Shown here in pieces: positions 34,601-43,510 of a DNA stretch of 64,000 bases; positions within the stretch are counted from its first letter, which is position 1, and each line of letters begins with the position of its first letter. Location of the stretch: contig NZ_JACHGE010000004.1 of NCBI RefSeq assembly GCF_014202225.1, positions 248,001 to 312,000 of the forward strand, read 5' to 3'. The translations under genes and the position numbers were made by a program. The notes beneath the pieces are model-generated. The model did not search any database. It saw nothing but the letters and a program-made list of their open reading frames with translations, and was not told the DNA's origin. Source of the stretch: Algibacter amylolyticus (GTDB lineage Bacteria > Bacteroidota > Bacteroidia > Flavobacteriales > Flavobacteriaceae).

Positions 34601-36658
34601 TTAAAATCCAGGAGTTTCAATTGAAATATCATCAATCCAAACCTCGTTATCTCCACTAGCATTTGCTCCTGGTTTACCATAAAATAATGCTGTTGTTGAT
34701 GTTGCTACAAAAGTAAATGAATACTCTTCAAATGAATCTGAATTGTTTACGCCACCTGTAACTACGAGCTTACTAAGATTACTTGATTCTAAAGTCGTTT
34801 CATCTGGAATTTCATTATCCATAATATAAACAGATAATTCTCCAGCGCCTTCAGCTCTTACCCAAAGTTTTACAGTGTATTCAACTCCAACTTCAACTGC
34901 AAATGGTTGGTATGCTCTTCTTTGAATTTCATGAAGCTTTAATGCTCTAGGAGCAGAGTGCGCTGTAGAGCTTCCTCCTGGTGCTTCATTGCTAGTACTA
35001 ATATTGTCTTCTATCCATGTATTTAAAGTGGAGTTTTTCCAACCTGCAAATGGCGAAGGAACATCACTTCCTGAAGCATCTTTTACAGTTGAATTAGGTG
35101 TCATATCAAATGCATCTGCATTATCGTTTAAATCTGTACCTGTTATTTCATCAATTGAGCCATTTAAAATCTTTGCTTCAACCGTTGCAGTAACTCCAGT
35201 TGGGTTACCGGATTCATCAAATCCAGGAGTCACAATTGAAATATCATCAATCCAAACCTCATTATCTCCACTTGCGTTGTCTCCCGGTTTACCATAAAAC
35301 AATGCTGTTGTTGATGTTGCTACAAAAGTAAATGAATACTCTTCAAATGAATCAGAATTATTTACGCCACCTGTAACCACTAGTTTGCTAAGGTTGCCTG
35401 ATTCTAAAGTTGTTTCATCTGGAATTTCATTATCCATAATGTAAACAGATAATTCTCCAGCCCCTTCAGCTCTTACCCAAAGTTTTACAGTGTATTCAAC
35501 TCCCACTTCAACTGCAAATGGTTGGTATGCTCTTCTTTGAATTTCATGAAGCTTTAATGCTCTAGGAGCAGAGTGCGCTGTAGAGCTTCCTCCTGGTGCT
35601 TCATTGCTAGTACTAATATTGTCTTCTATCCATGTGTTTAAAGTGGAGTTTTTCCAACCTGCAAACGGTGAAGGAACATTACTTCCTGAAGCATCTTTCA
35701 CAGTTGAATTAGGTGTCATATCAAATGCATCTGCATTATCGTTTAAATCTGTACCTGTTATTTCATCAATTGAGCCATTTAAAATCTTTGCAGCAAACGT
35801 TGCTTCAATTCCTCCAATTGGCACACTTTGAGTAATCGTTTTAGATACACCAGCGTCATTTGTTGTTGTTAATGTTACTTCATAAGTACCTTCCCCAGCA
35901 TACATATGCATTGGATTAACCTCGGTAGATGTGTTCCCATCTCCAAAATCCCAACTATGTGAAACTGCTAATATTGATGCATCTGTAAATTGTACATTAA
36001 AACCAGAAACAGCAAATGTAAAATCAGGAATTGTTGATAATACTAAACCTTCTATGTTTTTTGAAATAGAAACCTGAACACCTAAAAAAGTAGTTGCTGT
36101 AAGTGTTGCTTTAAATGTTTCAGCTGTTTTATAAGTATGTACAGGATTAAATTTTGGATCTTCTTCTGAATCCTCGGCATCCCATTCTAAAGTTTCTCCA
36201 TCACCAAAATCCCAAACTAAAGATTTTGCTCCAGAAGTTAAATTTTCAAAAGTTACTTCTGAATCTATTTTACTAATATTAAAATCAACAAAAATAGGTG
36301 CAACATCCGATGAATCTTCAGCTACTAAACCATCAGAACTTTTAGTGGTTAATGTCACTGTATATTCTCCTCCCGTTTGGTACGTGTAATTAGGATTTGC
36401 TTCTGTTGATGTGTTACCATCTCCAAAATCCCATAAATAAGAAGCTGCATCTGTTGAATAACTTCTAAACACAAACGACATGGTATCATCTGCGCTCGTA
36501 CTTGTTGTAAACAATGTATTTGGTTGAATATTGTTTACATTTCCTGTTGGCGGAACAAACTCATCGTAACCACTATCATAACATGATACAAGGGCCAAAA
36601 ACATAACGCAGAATGTAAAAACACTTCTATTCGTTATTTTAAATATTTTATAATTCAT
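34601..36658 (-). CDS. Surface lipoprotein with three PKD domains and a tandem-duplicated CBM-like module
   Basis: 685 residues. Lipobox LALVSC puts the acylated Cys at 26. Three PKD domains follow (about 45-118, 122-205 and 207-281), each with a WDFGDG core. Residues 286-685 are two almost identical modules of about 195 residues (from KILNGSIDEITGTDLNDNAD to GDNEVWIDDISI), with only about five differences. Their jelly-roll-like strand pattern ending in VWIDDISI resembles CBM4/CBM22-type carbohydrate-binding domains. In the SusCD operon it is best read as a surface glycan-binding protein for alginate. No catalytic residues are recognised. Confidence 0.85.
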   Translation of the reverse strand: MNYKIFKITNRSVFTFCVMFLALVSCYDSGYDEFVPPTGNVNNIQPNTLFTTSTSADDTMSFVFRSYSTDAASYLWDFGDGNTSTEANPNYTYQTGGEYTVTLTTKSSDGLVAEDSSDVAPIFVDFNISKIDSEVTFENLTSGAKSLVWDFGDGETLEWDAEDSEEDPKFNPVHTYKTAETFKATLTATTFLGVQVSISKNIEGLVLSTIPDFTFAVSGFNVQFTDASILAVSHSWDFGDGNTSTEVNPMHMYAGEGTYEVTLTTTNDAGVSKTITQSVPIGGIEATFAAKILNGSIDEITGTDLNDNADAFDMTPNSTVKDASGSNVPSPFAGWKNSTLNTWIEDNISTSNEAPGGSSTAHSAPRALKLHEIQRRAYQPFAVEVGVEYTVKLWVRAEGAGELSVYIMDNEIPDETTLESGNLSKLVVTGGVNNSDSFEEYSFTFVATSTTALFYGKPGDNASGDNEVWIDDISIVTPGFDESGNPTGVTATVEAKILNGSIDEITGTDLNDNADAFDMTPNSTVKDASGSDVPSPFAGWKNSTLNTWIEDNISTSNEAPGGSSTAHSAPRALKLHEIQRRAYQPFAVEVGVEYTVKLWVRAEGAGELSVYIMDNEIPDETTLESSNLSKLVVTGGVNNSDSFEEYSFTFVATSTTALFYGKPGANASGDNEVWIDDISIETPGF
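34606..35220 (-). repeat. Tandem duplication, C-terminal unit
   Basis: A 615-bp (205-codon) unit repeated directly at 35221-35800; the two are nearly identical at the DNA level, so the duplication is recent or kept alike by gene conversion. Confidence 0.9.
35221..35800 (-). repeat. Tandem duplication, N-terminal unit
   Basis: The partner of 34606-35220 with the same offset of 615 bp; the match fades beyond about 35800, where the third PKD domain begins. Confidence 0.9.
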
Positions 36659-36679
36659 AATATTATTTTTTTAGAAGGT

Positions 36680-37867
36680 TTATTGTTTAACTGTAATATC
36701 GAATGCATCTACTCTACTCTCAACACCCGAATTAGTAATTAAAATGATTACCGCTTCGTTTTCACCAGCCTCGAATGTAATAGCATGTTTTTTGAAAACA
36801 TTATCAACTCTTCCTACATTGGTATCTGTTCTTGAAGCAATAATATTTGCTTCTAATTTAGCGTCTTCTAATGAGTCGGCATTTGTACTTACAATAGAAA
36901 CAGTAACATCACCAAAAGAAGTCTCTTCAAACGCAGTAAAATAAGTTAGCACATAGGTTGCTCCAGGAGTGACTTCAATTTCTTGATAACCTGTTCTTGT
37001 ACCATCTGAAGGGAATTTTGCAGCTTGTACGCCTTCTGGCAAGTCGCTTCCTTCACCTCTTCCATTGCTATCTGTATTAATTTGAAAAACAGAACCCCAC
37101 CTAGAACTACTTGGGGATCTCCAAGAATCTCTACCATCTCCAGTTCCATCAAACAAACTATTATCTTCAAAACCAGGTTCTCCAATTTCTGGAATTGGAA
37201 TTGTTGGAATGGCTTGATTTACTGTAACTAATTTTTCGGTATAATCCGATTTACCTAAGTTATCGGTTACTGTTAAACCAACTGTATACTCACCAGGACC
37301 AGGAAAAGAAAAAATTAATTCTCGGTCTTGCAGTGTTGCTGCAGGTAAGTTAGCAATCTGACTTTCCAAGTCTGCAACGTTTTGTATAGTCTCATCTGAC
37401 AAAGCATCCTGAGCATTAGCTAATTGCGCTTCGAAATCGACAATTTGAGCTTCTAAAACATCTTTTTTAGCTTGATTAGTTTCGCAAGGCAACTTAAATT
37501 TTCGTTTAGCTATTTCTTTTTCTAAGGCTACTATTGCTGCTAATTCTGCCTCAATAGATTTTTCTAGAATAGGTAAATCTTTATTAATAAGCGCTACATT
37601 TTCAGAAGGTGATACCGACCACTGGTAACTTGTACCATTTACAGCTAAATTGGAACCGCCTTGAAAATTAAAATCATACTTAGCCCATAATTCAACATCA
37701 TTACAATCAAACTCTGATGATGTTACATCGGTTAAGTTATAAAAAGGTGTAGGACCAGTAATATCTTCCAAATCACCTACGTTAGCTAAATCATCGCTAA
37801 CACATGCTGTTAGAGAAACAAATGTTCCTAACACAATATATTTTAATTTAATTAAATATTTTTTCAT
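36680..37867 (-). CDS. PKD-domain lipoprotein with coiled-coil insertion and C-terminal CBM-like domain
   Basis: 395 residues; lipobox SLTAC gives Cys22. A PKD-like domain starts near residue 52 (CNDVELWAKYDFNF, YQWSVSPSENVAL) and ends near 217 (SFPGPGEYTVGLTVTDNLGKS). It is split by about 80 residues of heptad-like sequence (95-178) such as LEKSIEAELAAIVALEKEIA and LEAQIVDFEAQLANAQDAL, which should form a helical hairpin. The C-terminal half (about 230-395) looks like a jelly-roll glycan-binding module. Placed right after susD, it is the expected position of a SusE/F-like surface glycan-binding lipoprotein, here for alginate. Confidence 0.8.
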   Translation of the reverse strand: MKKYLIKLKYIVLGTFVSLTACVSDDLANVGDLEDITGPTPFYNLTDVTSSEFDCNDVELWAKYDFNFQGGSNLAVNGTSYQWSVSPSENVALINKDLPILEKSIEAELAAIVALEKEIAKRKFKLPCETNQAKKDVLEAQIVDFEAQLANAQDALSDETIQNVADLESQIANLPAATLQDRELIFSFPGPGEYTVGLTVTDNLGKSDYTEKLVTVNQAIPTIPIPEIGEPGFEDNSLFDGTGDGRDSWRSPSSSRWGSVFQINTDSNGRGEGSDLPEGVQAAKFPSDGTRTGYQEIEVTPGATYVLTYFTAFEETSFGDVTVSIVSTNADSLEDAKLEANIIASRTDTNVGRVDNVFKKHAITFEAGENEAVIILITNSGVESRVDAFDITVKQ

Positions 37868-37879
37868 AATTATGCGATT

Positions 37880-39481
37880 TTAGTATCCGTTATTTTGGTT
37901 ATAAAAACCAGGTAAATTGTCAATTTCTCTTTGAGGAAAAGGAAGGTATTTCTTTTCATTTGTGTAAAACAAGCTGTTTTGAGTTGAAAAACCTGTTAAA
38001 ACTCTATCGGCTTCACCAAATCTTATTAAGTCGTATAAACGTTGATTTTCATAAACAAACTCAACACGACGCTCTGCTAATAATTCTTCCTTTGTTAAAT
38101 TAGCCACCTCTTCAAGTCCAGCTCTTGCTCGCACTTTATTAAAAGCATCAACAGCTCTTGTATCTGTAGTACTATCATCACCTCCTAAAATAGCTTCTGC
38201 ATATAACAACAATACATCTGCATATCTTAAAACAACCCAATCATTATCACCAATTTCACCGTTAGTTGGGAATTTAGTATTAAAAACATCGATAGTATTA
38301 TCTGAAAGAAACGCACCATATTCGATTGGATTTAGTGACGCATAAAATCTAACAGGTTGTTCTTCTGGATTCATAACTTGTAAAAAGTCAATAGAAGCAA
38401 TATTTACACCATTTGAAGGTCCTTGTAAAGTCATTGCAAAACTGTGTGCCTCAGAATCGGTTTCAACTTGATCTCCTAATTCACTATCACTAGTTACATA
38501 ATTATCACTACTAACTAAATCGTAAGCAATTGAAAAAATAACTTCATCATTAATTTCTAACGCTGAACTATTAGACCAAGATCCATCTAGCACACCATCT
38601 GCATAACCTGCCGAAATAGCGTTACCTAAAACATGTCCATAATCCATTACCAAATTAGCGTTATACTCATCATCCGTTAAAAGATCTATTGTTGGATTTA
38701 AAGGATCTGCATTAAACTCAAATTGTTCAGCATTATTTCTTTCTGTAAAAATTAAATCGTAGTTATATGCGCCGTTGTTTTCTACTACCGAAGCTAATAA
38801 AAGCTCTGCCTCGTCATAATTAGGGTTTGGTTGGCTTAAATATGCTTTTGCCGCTAAACAAATAGCAGCTCCTTTTGTAGGGCGGTATCTATTTTGTACA
38901 CCACCATCTAAATAGGCTATCGATGTTTTAAAATCGTTAATGATTTTTTCATAAACATCGGCTTCTGGCAATTGAGGATAATTTAAAGCTTCATCTTTAG
39001 TGATATCCAAAACTTTATCTACATAAGGCACATTTTGGTACGCTCTTACCAAATTAAAATGACATAAAGCTCTCATAAAATACGCTTCTCCAACAGCATA
39101 TTGTTGGTTTTCTGGAGCTAAAAAACGATTATCGATAACAGTATTAGCATGCTTAATAGTAGACATATTATTAGAATAATATGTTGCTACATCACCATTA
39201 TTAGGGTCGACGTTATAAGCGTTAATTGCTGGAAAGTTGCCGTTTTCTGAATTTGCTCTTACATTATCAGATCTTAATTCAATTAACAAAAACTCGTTTG
39301 CAGGAACTTTTTGATAAGCATCTAAAACACCGTTTGCTAATAATTGAAATCCATTATCCGTTTGCAGTAACTCTTCAATTGAAAGTGCAGTAGGGTTACT
39401 AAGATCAAGTTCTTTTTCGCAACTTGTAACTAAAGCTACTAAAGAAAAACACGCTATTATTTTTATATATATATTTTTCAT
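37880..39481 (-). CDS. susD: SusD/RagB family nutrient-binding lipoprotein
   Basis: 533 residues; lipobox VTSC puts the lipidated Cys at 21. The TPR-rich SusD fold is shown by the N-terminal LSNPTALSIEELLQTDNG, the middle AYFMRALCHFNLVRAYQNVPYV and the C-terminal ARAGLEEVANLTKEELLAERRVEFVYENQRLYDLIRFG with YLPFPQREI. It forms the lid on the SusC barrel and binds alginate oligosaccharides at the cell surface. It follows susC by 6 bp. Confidence 0.95.
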   Translation of the reverse strand: MKNIYIKIIACFSLVALVTSCEKELDLSNPTALSIEELLQTDNGFQLLANGVLDAYQKVPANEFLLIELRSDNVRANSENGNFPAINAYNVDPNNGDVATYYSNNMSTIKHANTVIDNRFLAPENQQYAVGEAYFMRALCHFNLVRAYQNVPYVDKVLDITKDEALNYPQLPEADVYEKIINDFKTSIAYLDGGVQNRYRPTKGAAICLAAKAYLSQPNPNYDEAELLLASVVENNGAYNYDLIFTERNNAEQFEFNADPLNPTIDLLTDDEYNANLVMDYGHVLGNAISAGYADGVLDGSWSNSSALEINDEVIFSIAYDLVSSDNYVTSDSELGDQVETDSEAHSFAMTLQGPSNGVNIASIDFLQVMNPEEQPVRFYASLNPIEYGAFLSDNTIDVFNTKFPTNGEIGDNDWVVLRYADVLLLYAEAILGGDDSTTDTRAVDAFNKVRARAGLEEVANLTKEELLAERRVEFVYENQRLYDLIRFGEADRVLTGFSTQNSLFYTNEKKYLPFPQREIDNLPGFYNQNNGY

Positions 39482-39487
39482 AATTAA

Positions 39488-42400
39488 TTAAAATTGAAAG
39501 TTAATCCCTGCTGAAATTGTTCTAACCACTGGACCATCTCCTCTTTGGTAACCAGATGTAAGCGGGGTATTTGCGTTATCTGATGTTTGACCGGAAGCAT
39601 CTGGATTAAATCCTTCATAGCCTTTAGCTGTGAAGAACAATAAATTCTCTCCTGTTATATAAAATCTTAATCTATCGATACCATTTTTAGAAGTAAATGA
39701 ATCTGGTAAAGAATAACCAAGTGTTACATTTCTTAATGTTACAAAAGATGCATCTTGTATATGATCGTCTGTAAATCTTCTGTGCACTGTTAAATCTCTA
39801 TCTGGAAAACTTGCAAGCTCATTTACTGCAGACTCACTAGCGTAATACAATTGATCTAAATCGGCAACTCTTACTTCTGCACCATGAGATCCTTGCCATT
39901 GGAAAGAGAAATCGAAATCATTATACTTAAAATCTGAATTAAATCCCCATGTAAAGTCAGGATAAGGACTTCCTAATTCCGTTCTATCTTCATCATCAAT
40001 AATACCATCGTTATTTAAATCTTTTACATAAACATCTGCAAAATCATTATTAAACCTATTAAAAGGATTATCTACCCACTCTAATGGAATTTCCTTTTCG
40101 TAAACCCAACCATAAAACGACGTTATTGGCTGTCCTACTCTAGCTATAAATTGTGTAGCTCTAGTATCTTGTGCGATTTCAGAAATAATTTGTTCACTTT
40201 TACCTAAACTTTCAACCGTATTTCTGTTTAAAGAAAATTGTCCTGAAGCTACCCAGCTAAAGTTTTCGTTTGTTATAATTCTTGAATTTAATTCTATTTC
40301 AACACCTTCATTTTTTACTTCACCTATATTTTGAAGCCAATTATCTGCACCATAAGTACCTGGTATTGGAGCAAAAAGAATTAAGTCCTCACTTGTTCTT
40401 GTATAATAATCTAATGTAAGATTTAGAAGTCCTCTACCAAAAGTAACATCTATACCTGGGTTAAATTCTATTAATTTTTCCCAACCTAAATCTTGATTAG
40501 CTAAAGTAAGTCCTTTAACACCTGTTTGTCCGTTATAACCAACAGTACCAAAAGTTTCTTCAAATCTGTAAAGTGATTCAAAAATATTATTAGAAATTTC
40601 ATTAGAACCAGAAACACCGTAACTCGCTCTTAATTTTAAAAATGTTACAAAATCGCTAGATGATAAGAAATCTTCGTTTGACATTACCCAACCTGCCGAA
40701 GCTGCTGGGAAAAATCCAAATCTAGTATTAGGACCAAATCTAGTACTACCATCTGTACGAGCAGATACTTGTAGTAAGTACTTTTCGTTGTAGTTATAAT
40801 CTATTCTTCCAAAATAAGACACTAACTTATCAGTTCCATTATCAGTTGATGTTGTACCACCGTCTGCAAGTGCTATATTGTTGTTAAAGTCGTTAGTATA
40901 ACCTACAGCCTCTGAATCTTGAGCATAAAAATCTCTTTGCGTATATTCAAATCCTAATAAAGAATTAAAATTATGCTTCCCAAAATTTTTCTTGTATTTA
41001 AGAAGTGATTCAAATGCGAATTGATTTAACTCGTCGCGTCCTTCGGCTCTGTAAGATTCTTGATCTCTGTTTTCTTGACCATATAGATAATCAAATTCAT
41101 TTGACTTATTATGTCTAAAAACACTAGAAACTGTTTGTCTGAAATTAAGACCTTTACTTAACTCAAAATCAACATAAGACGATGCGTTTAAACTTAATTT
41201 TTTCTTTGTTCTAGATCGTTCTAGAAAATGCACCATAGGATGTACATTTTTAGTAGTTGACAAGGTTAAACCGCCAGAAGTTAAATCGCTAGCTATTGGT
41301 AATCCTGTATTTGGATCTCTAAGTATATCTCTAGGATTATTAGGATCTACTGTAAAAACGTGATCAAAAGCTCTTGAAAAACCGTAGCTACCTACGCCAA
41401 GGTTTTCAAATAACTTTCCTGCATCAGTTGAAACACCTACATCGGTAGAAAAATTAGTAACATACTCTAAATGATCTTCATTTAAGTATAATGGTAAGTG
41501 CCCATATTGTCTTAAGGGATCTGTAAAACGAGCTGGTAACTTATTTTGATCGTTATAGTTAACGTTTAAACTTGCCCCAAACTTAATTTTCTTGTTTTTA
41601 GATTTACTATCAACTTTAATTCTAGCATTATACTTTTTGAAATTATCTGTTAATGCAATTCCTTCATCTTCCAGATATCCTAAAGACGCCGTATAATTTG
41701 TTAATTCAGTTCCTCCTCTTACAGCTAAAGAGTGGCTAGTAATAATACCTCCATTAAAAACCTCGTCTTGCCAGTTTTTTTCACCATCGCCTAAAGAAGC
41801 AATAAAATCCATAGCCTCTAGCTCTGCGTAAGCTGAATTATAATCACCAATTACTCTATCGTAGTTTGGACTATCTTGCGAAATACCATCAATAACTCCT
41901 TGCAAGCCATTTAACCTAGCTCTTTCATCGGCTATTGATGTATTAAAGTTATCGTTTTTATTTGCGTATTTATATCCCATGAAAGTATTATAGGAGAATC
42001 TTGTTTTACCTAAAACACCCTTTTTAAGTGTTACTAAAATAACACCATTTGCACCACGAGAACCGTAAATTGCAACAGAAGAAGCATCTTTTAAAACACT
42101 TATAGATTCAATATCATTATTATCAATAGAACCTAAAATATCGGCATCGGTACCTAAAACAATCCCATCAACTACTATTAAAGGAGACGATGAACCTGTA
42201 ATAGATCCTGGCCCTCTTAATGTAATCTTAGGATCACCACCAGCTTCCGATGATGCTACTTGAATTCGTAAACCAGCTACTTTTCCTTGCAGTGCATCTT
42301 CTACACGAGCTACAGAATTATTTTCAAGATCTTTACCAGAAACTTTTGTTAAAGCACTTGTTAAGGTTTTTTGCTTTTGATCGCCATATCCAATAACCAC

Positions 42401-42715
42401 AACTTCATTTAATTGAGCTATATCCTCTTCTAAAGCTATATTAATTGTTTTTTGATCTGTAACAATTACTGTTTTAGACACAAAACCAATGTAAGAGAAT
42501 TGTAATACATCTCCATTACTGGCATTAATTTGATAATTCCCATCAAAATCTGTCGAGGCACCTGTTGAGGTATTTAGTATAATAACATTAACACCTGGAA
42601 TAGGGATGTTATCTGTAGCAGAGACAACAGTACCTTTTATAGGGGTACTTTGTGCAAAAATGGTAATATTGACCATCAACATTACCATAAAAAAAAGCTT
42701 AGTTTTCAAATTCAT
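39488..42715 (-). CDS. susC: SusC/RagA family TonB-dependent outer-membrane transporter
   Basis: 1075 residues. Signal peptide (1-21), CarboxypepD_reg-like domain (about 25-100), then the TonB box region EVVVIGYG (104-111). The plug contains RVEDALQGKVAGLRIQ and SIAIYGSRGANGVILVTLKKG-like segments (SVAIYGSRGANGVI), and a 22-stranded barrel follows to the terminal ISAGINFQF. It imports alginate oligosaccharides across the outer membrane with energy from TonB. It is the first gene of the main operon; a palindromic operator over a consensus promoter lies about 140-200 bp upstream. Confidence 0.96.
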   Translation of the reverse strand: MNLKTKLFFMVMLMVNITIFAQSTPIKGTVVSATDNIPIPGVNVIILNTSTGASTDFDGNYQINASNGDVLQFSYIGFVSKTVIVTDQKTINIALEEDIAQLNEVVVIGYGDQKQKTLTSALTKVSGKDLENNSVARVEDALQGKVAGLRIQVASSEAGGDPKITLRGPGSITGSSSPLIVVDGIVLGTDADILGSIDNNDIESISVLKDASSVAIYGSRGANGVILVTLKKGVLGKTRFSYNTFMGYKYANKNDNFNTSIADERARLNGLQGVIDGISQDSPNYDRVIGDYNSAYAELEAMDFIASLGDGEKNWQDEVFNGGIITSHSLAVRGGTELTNYTASLGYLEDEGIALTDNFKKYNARIKVDSKSKNKKIKFGASLNVNYNDQNKLPARFTDPLRQYGHLPLYLNEDHLEYVTNFSTDVGVSTDAGKLFENLGVGSYGFSRAFDHVFTVDPNNPRDILRDPNTGLPIASDLTSGGLTLSTTKNVHPMVHFLERSRTKKKLSLNASSYVDFELSKGLNFRQTVSSVFRHNKSNEFDYLYGQENRDQESYRAEGRDELNQFAFESLLKYKKNFGKHNFNSLLGFEYTQRDFYAQDSEAVGYTNDFNNNIALADGGTTSTDNGTDKLVSYFGRIDYNYNEKYLLQVSARTDGSTRFGPNTRFGFFPAASAGWVMSNEDFLSSSDFVTFLKLRASYGVSGSNEISNNIFESLYRFEETFGTVGYNGQTGVKGLTLANQDLGWEKLIEFNPGIDVTFGRGLLNLTLDYYTRTSEDLILFAPIPGTYGADNWLQNIGEVKNEGVEIELNSRIITNENFSWVASGQFSLNRNTVESLGKSEQIISEIAQDTRATQFIARVGQPITSFYGWVYEKEIPLEWVDNPFNRFNNDFADVYVKDLNNDGIIDDEDRTELGSPYPDFTWGFNSDFKYNDFDFSFQWQGSHGAEVRVADLDQLYYASESAVNELASFPDRDLTVHRRFTDDHIQDASFVTLRNVTLGYSLPDSFTSKNGIDRLRFYITGENLLFFTAKGYEGFNPDASGQTSDNANTPLTSGYQRGDGPVVRTISAGINFQF

Positions 42716-42853
42716 AATTAGATAATTTGATTTTAATTTAGTTTGTTACTAGTTAATCAGCAAAAACAATTTTAAAAGTGTAGTTTAATATTATACTTTT
42801 AAAAAGTGGTTTACATTGAGTTATTGAGTTCCCAATGTAATTAATTTAGTTTA

Positions 42854-42919
42854 TTGGGAAACCAAATTGGTTAACCAATTTGGTTTCCCAAATATATGTT
42901 AATTTTTAGTATTAGCAAA
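42854..42919 (-). promoter_or_regulatory. Promoter and 38-bp palindromic operator of the susC operon (site 1)
   Basis: 42854-42891 is a perfect 38-bp palindrome centred on TTGGTTAACCAA, with outer arms TTGGGAAACC and GGTTTCCCAA. On the minus strand TATATTTG (42896-42889) overlaps its edge, and TTTG stands 19 bp upstream (42919-42916), giving TTTG-N19-TATATTTG. The same palindrome and -7 box recur at 46145-46205 and 51061-51097. A GntR/FadR regulator bound here would cover the transcription start. The rest of the gap 42716-43107 shows nothing further. Confidence 0.75.
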
Positions 42920-43107
42920 AAATAAAAATACCTTTAACACTTTTACACCAAAGAACCCTTTATTAAAGCGGTATTGACAAAAAAACTTATCCTTTACATC
43001 GCTAAAAAAAGTTACTTTTTGATACTTATATTTGAACTCACACATTTTATTTTGGCATTAAAACCTACTTTAAAAACATAGATTCTTCAGCTCTGACGAC
43101 TTTATTA

Positions 43108-43482
43108 TTATGATTTATCACCAAAATAAGACACCTCTCCACCAGTTAAAAAATCTTCTCTTACAGGGCTAAATGTATCTATTAACTCGCCTTCTTCTAA
43201 ACATAGTGCACTATGCAATAAATTAGGCTCAATATAAATGCCATCTCCTGCTTCTACAATTTTCTTTACGCCATCAATTTCAAATTCAAATTTACCCGAT
43301 GCACAAAAGGTAGCTTGTGTGTGAAAATGTTGATGTGGAGAACCAAATGCTCCTTTTGTAAATTTCACTCTTACCATCATGATTTGATTATCGTATCCTA
43401 AAAACTTTCTGGATACTCCGCCTCCTAATTCTTCCCATTCCATGTCTTTTGTGATGACATACTTTTCACTAGATCTTTTCAT
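43108..43482 (-). CDS. kdgF: KdgF-like cupin (unsaturated uronate ring opening)
   Basis: 124-residue single cupin domain, cytosolic or periplasmic with no clear signal. The metal-binding cluster is HQHFHTQ (His50, 52, 54 and Gln56), with a further His90 in EPNLLHSALC. KdgF converts the 4,5-unsaturated monouronates released by lyases into the linear keto form DEH. Its place 28 bp after the exo-acting PL17 gene fits this step exactly. The family name rests on motif and context; other small cupins look alike. Confidence 0.85.
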   Translation of the reverse strand: MKRSSEKYVITKDMEWEELGGGVSRKFLGYDNQIMMVRVKFTKGAFGSPHQHFHTQATFCASGKFEFEIDGVKKIVEAGDGIYIEPNLLHSALCLEEGELIDTFSPVREDFLTGGEVSYFGDKS

Positions 43483-43510
43483 ATTGATTAATTTAAGTTG
43501 ATTTGTTTAT

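Noticed and set aside
34989-35831. Two similar plus-strand frames (34989-35297 and 35604-35831)
   Set aside because: They are antisense shadows of the tandem CBM-like duplication; their likeness comes from the repeated DNA, not from a gene pair.
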